Source: Codonopsis lanceolata (lineage: Eukaryota > Streptophyta > Magnoliopsida > Asterales > Campanulaceae). From it: DNA of 64,000 bases. The notes under the pieces are model-generated. The model was not told the DNA's origin, made no database searches, and saw only the letters and a program-made list of their open reading frames with translations. Location: positions 113,759,237 through 113,823,236 of the forward strand of contig CM028382.1 of NCBI GenBank assembly GCA_013146195.2, given 5' to 3'. Position 1 is the stretch's first letter. Each line of letters begins with the position of its first letter. This document shows positions 12,301 to 23,900 of the stretch, in pieces. Position numbers and translations under genes: made by a program.

Positions 12301-13461
12301 CCAAACGAACAGGAATAACCTTCCCTGTCCAAAGTAGTGATTGAGATCAAATTCCGCCTAAAGGATGGTACAATAAATGTATTATTTAATACAAAATAAT
12401 ATCCAGTACTTAATAATAATCTAAATGTCTCAATGCCTATAACTTCAACCAGATTCCCAGCTCCCATATAGATGTATCTATCATCTTTGATAGGGCTTCG
12501 GTAATTCAGGCAACCTGCATAGACACACTTATGTGAGTTGTTGCACCAGAATCCAACCACCATGTATATGTAGGAATTGAAACCAAATTAGCCTCATTAC
12601 AAACAAGACCAAATGACATACCTTTCTTAACACGCCAATCGTGATACATAGGGCAGTCGTTCTTCATGTGAGTAAGGTCCTTACAAAAGAAGCACTTCTT
12701 AACTTTTTGATCATTGGATGATCCCTTATGCTTCTTACTTGCAACCGCAATTTCCTTTCCTCTTCTCTTAGTCCCATGAGAAGAGGCATATGCTAAGTGA
12801 GCACTTTCCGGCTTAACTTGCTTCATTTTATCTTCCTCTTATGTCACATGTAAAATTAATTCATTAACATTCCACTTGTCCTTTTGACAATTATAGGTTA
12901 CTTCAAAATGACCAAACTGAGGAGGAAAAGAGATCAAAACCAAATGCACGAGTAAATCTTCTGAAATCTCTAACTTAAGTGCCTTTAGTTTTGTCGAGAG
13001 ATGAAGCATCTCAAGGATGTACTCCCTTAAGTTTCCGTTACCCTTTGTACCTCATGGAAACAAGCTTCCTCAAGGAAGCACTTCTTTCCGATTTCTCGCT
13101 TTTTTGCAAAGCGTTCGTCAAGGGTATCCAGAAAACCCTTAGCATTGACATCCTCAGAAACGCTATTCAAGAATGTTTCTGGAACGGCATTCTTCATGAT
13201 CATTAGGCTCACGCGGTTGGAATGGTTCCACTTCTCAACATTTAAGCGATCTTCCTGAGTGCTTTTATCAGTGAGAGGAGTGGGACTTGGTTCCCTTAAT
13301 GCGAGATCAATGTCCATACAGCCCAAGATCATAGTAATTTTATTTTTCCAAGTTTTAAAATTTGTCTCATTAAGCATCGGAATGTTATTCATAGCAGTAG
13401 TGATTGATGAAGCATTTACTAAATCTTTTGGGGTAAGAACAAAGAATGAAATACAAAACAT
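9374..13461 (-). pseudogene. copia gag-pol polyprotein, degraded
   Basis: Read on the minus strand from 13461. The gag domain comes first (LNETNFKTWKNKITMIL), then a CCHC knuckle (CFFCKDLTHMKNDCP, near 12700). Protease follows (WWLDSGATTHIS, near 12560) and the pre-integrase domain LWHRRLGHISKRRIDKL (near 12110). Integrase shows VRSDHGGEY and [14 protein letters not shown] (11341-11877). Reverse transcriptase spans 9782-11026 and RNase H 9374-9778 ([23 protein letters not shown]). Breaks include a TAA before 12826, a TAA at 10525-10527 after YMKKP, and frame shifts near 11026-11105. The catalytic YxDD reads YVDN, so the polymerase would be inactive even if the frame were whole. Confidence 0.9.
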
Positions 13462-13699
13462 GTATAAGTAACTACATATAAAAGTGATTAATCATATCAA
13501 ATGAAATACAAAACATGTAATTTTATTTTTCCAAGTTTTAAAATTTGTCCCATTAAGCATCGGAATGTTATTCATAGCAGTAGTGATTGATGAAGCATTT
13601 ACTAAATCTGTTGGGGCAAGAACAAAGAATGAAATACAAAACATGTATAAGTAACTACATATAAGAGTGATTAATCATATCAAATGAATCTCATCTATA
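13334..13699. repeat. 183-bp tandem duplication around the copia gag start
   Basis: The sequence beginning GTAATTTTATTTTTCCAAG occurs at 13334 and again at 13517, with about five substitutions over the 183-bp unit. It duplicates the gag N-terminus, so a second truncated gag start lies upstream on the minus strand. Confidence 0.88.
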
Positions 13700-14327
13700 A
13701 GATAATTAACATGACATCAAAACTAATCTTTTGATTGCAAGTTAACTCAAAATATAACTATCCTAAGATAACCAAGAAATCAAACAATGTCTTAATCAAA
13801 TACTTAACCTTCCTTTGGGCCGATTTAAGTACTCAAAAAAAAAAAAAAAAAACTAATGTTCTCTTACTTGTTACCAAATGAATGTATAAATTTAGTCAAA
13901 TGAAACGTATAAATTTAGTCAAATAAACGATTTTCTTTGGAAAATTCACATTTTATCCAAGTATACATTCATTAAAGTTAACATTCATTACTTAACAATT
14001 TCGGATCTAAACAACGTAAATCACTTTGGCGACAATATTATTTAGAAATTTTATGAAGTAGTTAACCATATAATTAATCACAAAGAGAAAAAAAAAAATA
14101 TATATATATATATATGAAAAAAGTATGTCTTTCGAGCCAAAAACTTCAATCCTTTCCAGATTTTAAACTAGATAATTATTACTAATACTCTATGAATGAA
14201 TTAGAGTGATTAAACAACATCAAAACATAATGATTTCAACATAATCAAGAATCAAAGTAAAGCAAAACATATGTTATCATGAACTCAAACTTAATAAAGA
14301 ATATGAGCAGGCTCTCATACCAATTTA

Positions 14328-14839
14328 TGGAACATATCTATTCTGTTAAACCCAAAGCGTACTCATTTCTTAATAAAGTATGAGAAAAGGAAATGGAGGC
14401 GGAAGCGTGGCATATCTATTGAATCCATTTGCCTTGATATTTAAGAGAAGAAGAAGAAATAATGGAGGGAGATGTAGATCTTCTAAATGATGAATGCCTT
14501 CTTTTTCACTCGGATTTATGGAGAGAGTATATGTAAGATTATGTGTGTTTTCTAGATTGATGGTAGACCTCTATATATAGAAAGCAATAGGCACTTCATT
14601 TAGGGACCACACCCTTTCATAATAGGCACTTCATTTAGGAACTACACTCTTTCACATATGAAGCAATGAGAAATTGTCATTTTTCCCATCATAAATAAGT
14701 AATTTCCATTTCAGAAATTCTACACATTCATTAATTTTCTACACTTTATATTAGCATTATATTTATGATTTATACATATACGTCTACATGTTTATGTATA
14801 TTTACTAAGTATACACATTTTGCAATCCATGTTCTAACA
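14328..14839 (-). repeat. 5' LTR of the minus-strand copia element
   Basis: 512 bp, the partner of 6690-7201. On the minus strand it starts TGTTAGAACATGG and is followed after five bases by the initiator-Met PBS TGGTATGAGAGC. A TATA-like CTATATATAG near 14570 is the likely core promoter of the element. Confidence 0.92.
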
Positions 14840-14844
14840 TCGAG

Positions 14845-15798
14845 GACCTGTCAAACCACCAGTTCATGAGAAACCAGAGCTTTGGATTGATTTAATCTGA
14901 TTCAATGTTATTTAATTAGTTCTACTCTCTCTATTTTCAAATTATCGATCTCTTTAACCCAACACATCATTTATGAAAAAGTAATTAACTGAATTATAAA
15001 TCTTGATGAAATATGTGATTTTCTTTAATGTTCTTGAACATATGACCATAATTAAAGTAGTTAGAAAAAATAAGGTTAAAGTGATAAAATGTTTACTTAA
15101 ACTAGAAAGGTTTGAAATATGACAATTATTTTAAAACAGATGAAAAAGGAAAGGATGACAATAATTTAAAAACGGAGGGAATATAATATAGTAAAGACTG
15201 TCTTGCGGATCATTAGACAAAGTCTCACTCTCTCACAAGTCAATCCACCAATACACGATGAGTCGGATCTAGTGGTGGCAAATTATGCTCACGCCCATAT
15301 GCCCGCCCACTAAAATATGGGCATGGATACACTTAAATTTTAATTTGGGCACAAATGAGCATGTCCACTTAGACCATTAAGTTTTATGGGCATAAATGGG
15401 CGCCCACATTTTCACCTCTCACTCTCACGACCAATTTTTTTTCTGTATACCTGATAACCCAAAGTTGTTTCTCTCTATATATTTACATTTCTATCAATAA
15501 CAATTCATTAAGACAGAAAGAGTGTGGGGGTAGAGAGAGAAACTAGAGAGGGAGATGCATGGCTGCTACTTGTTCTTCGGGTTTGGTTTTCATAACCAAA
15601 TAAATAGTCAGCCATAGTGAGAGTAACCGTTATTTTTTAAGAATAAAAAATTGACCCATTTTTTTTCGATATCATATTACTTTTTATATACGGTCAATTA
15701 CGTATTTTATGGTTATGAAAAATATATATATATATCAGATTTTCATTTAAAAACAATCGATTTGACGTAAAAATTAAGGAACTAAGGGAGTATTGTAT
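14845..15798. other. Intergenic, no gene seen
   Basis: AT-rich sequence without a credible ORF. It holds a segment rich in GGGCAT/GCCCA (about 15290-15415) that has a partner of similar composition at 17215-17320. The two could be subterminal parts of an old hAT-like element, but I could not define matching ends. Confidence 0.5.
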
Positions 15799-15807
15799 TT
15801 CAATTAA

Positions 15808-16857
15808 GGCAAAACACACCTATTTTGCTAAACATTGCAATCATTAACAACTTATCTTGCATGTTAACCCAATTTTTGAACATTAAGTTCGACGTTAATT
15901 TATATAAAATACCTATTTTGCCCATATCTTCATTGTCATCATCTTGTCTCGATCAATTAAGAAAAAAATCTCAAATTCAAGTGAGACCAAATTTACATCC
16001 ACAAACCTCTCCTTTTTCAATTCAATCACAATGCAATCCATACCCATAAAATAATTTTTCTATATACATGTGAAAGGTAAATCCTTCACAAAGTGGTACA
16101 ATTTGAATTTTTTAGCTATAGCAATTCGATGGAGGAGATGCAATCATAAATATGCTCATTTGCGAGTATTTGATGGTGATGACTGGAGATGTCGATGAGA
16201 GATATAGCTTGAAGAGTTGTTGTGATTGGTGGATCATCTAACAAATCTAGAGATGGTGGTGGGGTTTCGATGGATTGGTAATTTGTGTGTTGTATTGGGT
16301 TTGATTGTTGTGTGGGATAGTGGGTAGAGAATACCAAGGCGGCATAGTTGTAGTACAACCTTTTAGATACAAGTTGTTCTAAGTTGTTGTGGAGAAGAAT
16401 TAGATACATGTCATCGTTATCGAAGAGGTGTTATCTCGTTCGATCATTTTCAATGGTTGGAACTCTAAATGGTGGAGGTTGGAACCGGAATGGTGGAGGT
16501 GGGTTAAATTTCAATGCCATTTTTTTAAGTTCGATAAATGAGTAATCGATCTTGGGGCAAATTTCAATGCCATTAACCCCTGCTTTCTTTATTTTAATGG
16601 AAGATGCATTCACCTTCAGGAACAATCAGATTTTACAACTTTATTATATTGGGAGATATCACATGCTTTCAATTTAAATTTCTTTATTATATAGAAGGTA
16701 ATAATTATTCATTTTCAGGGGTAAAATAGGACTTTAACATAAGTTAACACTTAACGTCCATCCAAAAATTGGGTTAGCATGCCGTAAAAATTTTGACGTC
16801 TCGGTGGCCTAATTGCAATGTTTGGCAAAGTACAGTGGCCCAAATGTGTGTTTTGCC
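15808..16857. mobile_element. Mutator-like element with perfect 9-bp duplication
   Basis: 1050 bp bounded by inverted termini (GGCAAAACACACCTATTTTG at the left, AAATGTGTGTTTTGCC at the right). The 9-bp direct repeat TTCAATTAA is exact (15799-15807 and 16858-16866). The inverted similarity continues inward (ACATTGCAAT against ATTGCAATGT, then a block about GGGTTAGCATGC). The termini differ from those of the other two Mutator-like elements in this window. The middle has a minus-strand open stretch at 16116-16409 (VSKRLYYNYAALVFSTHY) and another at 16431-16625. No transposase is seen; captured sequence is possible but unidentified. Confidence 0.85.
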
Positions 16858-16866
16858 TTCAATTAA

Positions 16867-17996
16867 CATACGACAAAAGTGAAAATATGTTCTTATTTTG
16901 ATATTATTAGTGGTTCTGCCAACACTAATACGTCATGTAAAGTTTTTGAATTTTTTTAGAAATTTGGTTGCATTAGAAATGGTGATAAATGTTAAAATGT
17001 TAGCTTTTTTCCAATTATTGTGGTTGTAATCATTTAGCTTTTTTTTCCAATTATTGTGGTTGTAATCATCTGTGTGTGTGTGTGTGTGTGTGTGTGTATA
17101 GTTAGCTAGTTGTAACTTTTAATAATTTTTGTAAAAGAAAATTATTTTTTTGAAATTTTTGTATTTATTTGATAAGTGCATGTTAATGAGTAAATGTTCA
17201 TTTAGTGTCTGTCCATATATGCTCATGTTATTAAATGGGCACTTACTTACCCGGCCGTTTAAACCCGTCGCCCATTTAGGCCTGCCCACGCCCACTCATG
17301 CCCACCCATTTAGCCCAACTTACCGTGTATTAGTGGATTGAGTTGTAAAAATTAGGATTCCATCTAACAAATGAAAATCCATAAAACAGTTAAGTCTCCT
17401 AGAGTAAGTCTCTTGTGAGACGATCTTACGGGTCATAATTTGTTAAACGAAATCTCACTCTTTCAGAACTCAACCAACCAACACACAATAAATCAAATAA
17501 TTGAGATTCATGTACCAACCAATACATAGTAAATCAGATCAATAAGAATTCGTCATAAAAAAAATATACACATCAATAATCTTTTCTAAGTTTTTCCTTT
17601 TGTCTTTTGGTTTCCATTATTTTCACCGCCATGAATTAGCTTTTCCGTTTAACGGGAATAAGGATATTTTACTTGGCACTCTTTTCACTCGTCGAATTCG
17701 TGCAAAAAAACGATCCACAGAGAGAGAGAGGAGATGAGATTAAAATTTAGAAACTTTTCGATGGTATTTACCAAAATGCTCAAACAAGCTCTTTGTTCTG
17801 AATATTTTGTACGAATGAATGAGAAAAATTAAAAATAAAAGTTATGTATTTCTAGTTCTGATCTTCTGCTTAGAGACTGAACCTAAAAACAAAAAAAAAA
17901 ACAAAAAAATCAAACCAAATTATTAACATACAACCAATTTCAATCTCCGCAGAACCCCGTCAGAGCTACAACCTACCTAGCAAAACTTCACCACCG
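16867..17996. other. Intergenic region downstream of LD
   Basis: Contains a tandem copy of TTTTCCAATTATTGTGGTTG (about 17007-17068), a (TG)n tract (17071-17098), a GCCCA-rich block (17215-17320) and the LD 3' flank. On the minus strand the LD stop is followed at about 75 bp by TTAATAATTTGG, which could serve as a poly(A) signal. No gene recognised. Confidence 0.5.
17071..17098. repeat. (TG)n microsatellite
   Basis: Fourteen TG units. Confidence 0.95.
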
Positions 17997-20900
17997 TCAT
18001 CTCCTCCGGTCATGCCACCTCGGATTCACATTCCTAGCGTTGTCTCGGTACCCAGAAGGATTTCGAGGTCTAGCCATCTCGGGCCTATAGTTGTGACCCA
18101 AATTCATTCTGGGCTCTGAGTTGTTCCACCCCAGCATGTATTCTTGATATCGAGGTGGACTATTACCGGAACCATAATCAAACCCCGGCTCACGTATATA
18201 TTCATTTCTCTCCCAAGAAGGACCCGGCTGTTGCATAGGAGCCTGCATGTGTTCCCCACCATACGCGTTATAATTGTTATGGTTGGCTTGAGGGTACGTA
18301 TTTGAGGTCATTCCCTGCCTAGCCCTCCACGAATGAGCTGAGAGATGAGTAGGCTCGGAGATGACGGTTGGGTGTGGTTGTGTTCGATGATGAGCAGGGG
18401 TTGGCAATGAAGGGGGCCAAACTGAGCTAGACATGCTTGGGACTGCATTTGATGTCCGTAGTTGTAGTTGTCCATTTGAGGAAGCAATTGAAGCTCCATG
18501 GAGAAATGTATGTTGGTCGGTCAATGATGGTACAGTTGGGGCTGGTTGGGGCACCACCACGGAGTTGACTGGGATCTGAGGATGCACCAGCCTGCTGGTA
18601 GGAAGCTTTTCGTGCAAAGAGACCCTCGGATTGGTGTATGCTTCTCCGTCAATAGTTACATTCCCTCGAGAAAATGGGTTTTTGGCAATATCCGGTCTCC
18701 ATCCACTCTGGTAAAAAGGAAAACAAAATCAATCAGCTTCCCACAAAATTCAGAAAAGAAAAAAATAATGCTTGCACTGATAAATAAAAGTCCCGATTTA
18801 TTATTAGCTTTAGATATCAGAATCCAATTAGGTAGAACTTAACCAAATTTTAATTGGAGTGATTTCTTATATTGGATTTTTATGGCCCATTTTATCAAAA
18901 TTTTCGGTAACGAAGAGTGAGGAGAAGATGGTGCTGAGAAGAAACTGCTCATGTTTTTATAACAATTATAAATTGTACAGCATGTGCATAAATAACGCAC
19001 CGGTACAGGATTGCTGGAAGGAGTTGGGGATGGTAGAGAAACTTCGACTTTCTCCTCGGCTTTCTTGTCTACTAACCCAGTTATTAAACTACCCACTGAG
19101 TTAACCCCATTCGATTTAATCATATCAAGTAGCTTTACCATCTGTTCACTCGATAAATTACCACCTTGACCCGATGTCAGAGCGAAAACCACCTCTGGAT
19201 TTTTAAGCAAAACAGCAAGCAATTCGAGATCCGGCTCAGGCATGTTCCCATTACTGTTTTGAGTGGTCCCAGAAGTTGAACCGTTGTTACTAACTGTCAA
19301 TTCTGGGTTTTCGCGGGGCAAAACATCTGTCTCCATACAGTCACTGTCCGGTAGCTGATCAACTGGGATTTCAGGGGTCAATGTGTCATCATAGTCCATC
19401 TCGAGATCCCATGGTTCCTTGGGATTGGATGGGATTTCTTGGAGTGTCTTGTAGGCAATTTCTTTCTCTCGCCGGATTCGATTTTTCTGAAACTCAACTT
19501 CTTTGCTATTCTCTCCCATGCCAACACTCCAGGCCGAATTAATCTCCATTTCTGCATAAAGTTGAAAAGGTTGAAAGGTTGATTAAATCAACTTTATTCC
19601 ATCTTACAAAATGTCCAATAATACTCTTGGGGAGTATTTCTTTGCATTAAAAAAGAATAAAAAAATTGACAAAAATATTTTCTAGCACCCTTATTCAACT
19701 TGAATAACAGCAAGTACGGAAAAAGAGAGCTAGCTGACAAAACTTTCCATAAATAGAAAGAAAGAAAACGTAATGGATATGGACTATTTTGACCATCTCT
19801 CTCTTCCGAGAATATAAAAAAAAAATTATGTTGCAAATCATATATGTTCCTTTCACAGTTGGTATTCCTTCTCTCTGTATTATAATCAGTAGAATTTGCA
19901 GGCTGATAAAGTTTAAGTTTGTGGCCTATACTACAATACAGCAGTCTTGATAATTAACTAAAATATATGTTCTGCTTTTATCTCAATTACAGTATCTGAG
20001 TTTAGTCAAATCAAATCTCCAAAGATCCGTAGTTCTTATCCTTGGTTTCTCAAAACTTACTTAATCTGAAATGCAAAATCTTCTTGTAGAAGCAGAATTT
20101 CTAACTTTTGGGGCTATTTATAAACTATTTTTTATTTTAATAAAGGAAAAGGGAGGCAGTGCATTTCAAATGGTAGATCCCCTTGGACCTGGGTTCAATC
20201 TGGCTGGGTTAAAACTTGGGTTGCGAGCTTGTTAGTGTATAAAATGTCTACAATTTCATTTTCTTTCTCCTTCCTGTATTGAAAAGCCGTCCCTTCATCA
20301 CTTTGAAATAGAGCAAGCCCTGGAGTATAATATACCTCGTCACGCACACATTCATCGTACATCCATGCACATAGATTATTACCCTATCGATTCTCCAGTT
20401 CTTTGAATTTTAAGAATTTGTTTTCTTTCTCCTCCATCATCATAATCAATAATTGCATGTTGGATTGCAATCAATTTGAAACAACAAGCCGAGCATCCTT
20501 ATAAACGAAATGTTATCGTTATCAACTTTTGCAACATCCCCACAGCATGGCCACCAAGTATAGTTTTCAAATACAAACACCGGCATCCAATTTATGAAAA
20601 TCAAAGAAGTATCACCTTCGTAGATAAGATCAAAAATATGTTTTGGTGCAATTTCTTAGGTCATAGGAGATCAATTGATGTCAGTCATCCGCATATCCCA
20701 GAATTTGATAGTTGCCACCTTTATTTTCCTTTAATCTTTATGACTCACCAAAAAAATGCAACTGCAAGTTTCTTTATTGGGTAAAGCCTTCACTAAAGAA
20801 CAAAAGTAGAAATGGGAAAGATTTGAAAGACGAAGAATATAGGAATATCTTAGATAAGTGCAAACACCTACATGACATAATGTAAATTCATTAAATTTCT

Positions 20901-23900
20901 GGGTAAATGACAAAGGGCCTCCTTCATATTTGTGAACTGCCAGCTCCACATACACCATAACATTTTTAGAGAAATTAAAAGGAGCCAACTGATGAAACAC
21001 TAAAATGAATGTACCTGGTGGTGTCAGCCATGGGATCTGGAACCTCTTGCATTTCTTCCACAAAGGTACCTCAGAGTCAGAACTAGCCTTGTTTTGTAAA
21101 GTAGTTTTCGGCTGATTAAAAACTATATTTGGAACAACTTTCATGGGCTTCTTCTGTTCCTCAACTTTAGGCCGAACAAGAGCTTTTGTTGCTGAAAGCA
21201 AAATGCTGGCCTGAGAAGAGGAACAAGGACTTGGACCTTCAATCTTAAGTTGAGGGCTTTCATTCGAGGCGGATGTAAAACTTTTCCCATATTTGTTCTG
21301 CATAAACTGAGCCCGCATTTTCGCTTTCTGTATATCATCAGCTGAAAGTGGACGAGTATGAGTTGCAGGTGCAGATCTTGCAACCTGCGGACTTCTTCCA
21401 GATGTCTTTTGGCCTGGCTGCTCCACCATCTGCACTTTTCTCCGCTCTCTGGTTTCTAAAACTAGCTAAGGTAATAATCTATACTCTTCTCAAATACATA
21501 TATAAATAAATCCAAAATGAACAGCAGCTATATTTTGTTTAGCTATATAACCAAGTTTTGAATTCATATTTAAGTAAACATGCATATTTTACACACGACT
21601 GTAGTTGTAAGGTTATCCAAAGCAAGGAAATAGACCAAATATGACAATCCAGTATGCATAATGGACATGTCCCTATAAAGTTTCCTTATGCCACAAACAC
21701 AAACGCCTAGGACAAGCTCCAAAAACCGCCTGTGTAATTAACACAGGGCCAGGTTGGGTCGAAACTGATATGAATATGATACTAGTTTTTGATTAGGATG
21801 ACGAAACCCAAAAAAAAAAAAAAATGAGCAACTGTGCTCCAGCTATACAATTCCTGACAGATCTGTGACACAAGTGCAGCAATATTATCAACCTTAAAAG
21901 GTGGAATATAAAGGGCATGTGCCAGTTGTTCTCGCAACCATTTTTTTTTCGCATCCATTTCTCATAGTATTGCTCTCTTTTCCAAAATGCCAAGCATAAA
22001 ACAAACCATCTAACAAATTACGACCGTGTTCCTATTATTCTTGGATAATTTGATGCAAAACCCTCCAAAACAGAATGAACCTTTTATCAGCTAAGAAAAC
22101 AACATAAACACCTTGCATATAAGTAAGAGACTGCAATCTCGTCACAATATGATCACATCTATATGGCTTGCTGGAACTGTAATGGTTGCACTTCCGCACA
22201 AATTTTTCTCATCAGGCTCCAAACCTTCATTGTGATAACTAACAGAAAGTTGCTCCCTTATCTCTGTACTCTTACAAAAAATTATTATTATTATAACAAT
22301 AAAATTTGCCCAGCAAGAATGCTTGTTTCCAAAGGTTCCAACTCACTTTCAATATTTGGAAGGTGCTAACCTTTGCCTAAAAGTCAAATTGCCACTTTAG
22401 GCCTACACTAAAACAGAGATCAGGAAACTAACATTGGCTTGTCTACAGAATTTCACCAGTTAACTTTCCTGCTGGCAGCAGACCTAACCTTATGTAGCGT
22501 CGGATGCTAACCATTTGTTTTCCTCACAGAAGGGTCCTCTCTTCTGGTCAAATGGCAATGACATCCCTCATGAGTATTGTTGCGATCAAACATTGATTTT
22601 TTACACAAACCTCCTATTTATTATTTATATTTTTTTTATTAGACACATGCCTTCTAATATATTTGAATAAGAGCATTAAGGCAAAATAAATATTTAAGAG
22701 TGAAAATCGACATTTTGACTTGGTTTGAGTAATAAGTCTATGTCCACCAGTAATACTCGATTCAGCCTTTGTCCCCAATTACTTGGGATTGGCTACAAGA
22801 ATCTTTACCTGCTTTCTCCAAAGCAAGCTCACCACTCAATCCACACTCACCCAACTCCTTAATTGTTGTAATTCATGTAAGTTTCGGCCTTACAATACCT
22901 CTGTTATGGTTGTTACTAGTTGATATTAATATATAATTTTCAGTTTTTAACGAAAAATCCAATGCAAGTTGGACCAAAGCAGTTTCCCTCAATTCATCAA
23001 ACTTGGTGAGACCAATTAAGTTCCTTTTTCCTTGGAGATTTTTTACACAGCAAAGTTTGGATTAACAGCTTCCATTTTTCAGATAATTTCTACATGCACC
23101 TCCAATTGAACATTGAAAAAAATGGTTTGCCTATTCATCTCGCCTCAGGTTCATGTCTTACCAAAAAGGAAAGGCATTTTGGCAGGAAACTGACTTGCCT
23201 AGCGCAGTTGCTTAGAGGGGTAAAACATAAAAAATTAAAAAGGAGAAAAAGAAGTTAAAAAACCCTTGCCGTTGGTTTCTCCATGATCTAAGATGAAGAA
23301 AGTCAGCAGCAATATACGATTTCCAGGAAGGATGTGCTTGAGGAAACATATCAGCCAACTGCTATCGATAATCAATAAAAAAATTAAACAGTTGCTTTTC
23401 TTTCTATTACTATAACATAGAATTTTTCAGAAATGATGATTGCTTCTATCTGTTTCCTTTTCCTTCTTTTACTACTAAAGCTTCTGCAAACTTTAAAGTT
23501 TATCTTGTCCACTGAAAAACCAACACCATTCTTTTCCTGTTGGAGGATTCAAAACATTGAGGTCAAGGGTCAATTCAAGCCATAGATACTTTTGGTGACT
23601 GGAAGAACTGCAGGGTCTTGTGACATTCTGGTCTTAGTTAAACATTATGGAATAATGGAAGGTGTCATTTTAGAAATCTCTAATTCCATTAATTATAAGA
23701 CAGTGATCCTCCATCTCCTAGAGCTGGGAGATTGGAACTGCATTATGTAAACTTATTGCAGCTTGTTTTCAACTTAACTTTGTTGGACCACTTCTTAGCT
23801 TCCCCCGTATTGCATTTCCTCTCCTTTTCCTAATAAGATTTCATGATATAGTTATTTAGGGACTTCATGTAAACGAATGGAAGAGCTATGGAATTCAAGA

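Larger units (their letters stand above)
6687..14839 (-). mobile_element. Full-length Ty1/copia retrotransposon (minus strand)
   Basis: Two 512-bp LTRs in the same orientation bound a gag-pol coding region on the minus strand. The target duplication TCGAG occurs at 6682-6686 and 14840-14844, with three extra bases at the left end. The PBS (TGGTATGAGAGC, about 14311-14322) lies inside the right, 5' LTR. The PPT (AAGTAGGAGAT, 7202-7212) abuts the left, 3' LTR. The LTRs differ at several dozen positions, so insertion is not recent. The ORFs carry stops and frame breaks. A Mutator-like element (7722-9234) is nested between the RNase H end and the PPT. Confidence 0.92.

Noticed and set aside
15271..17332. 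A hAT element around the MULE, from TAGTGGTGGCAAA to the GCCCA-rich block
   Set aside because: The right terminus does not match the left and no 8-bp duplication was found.
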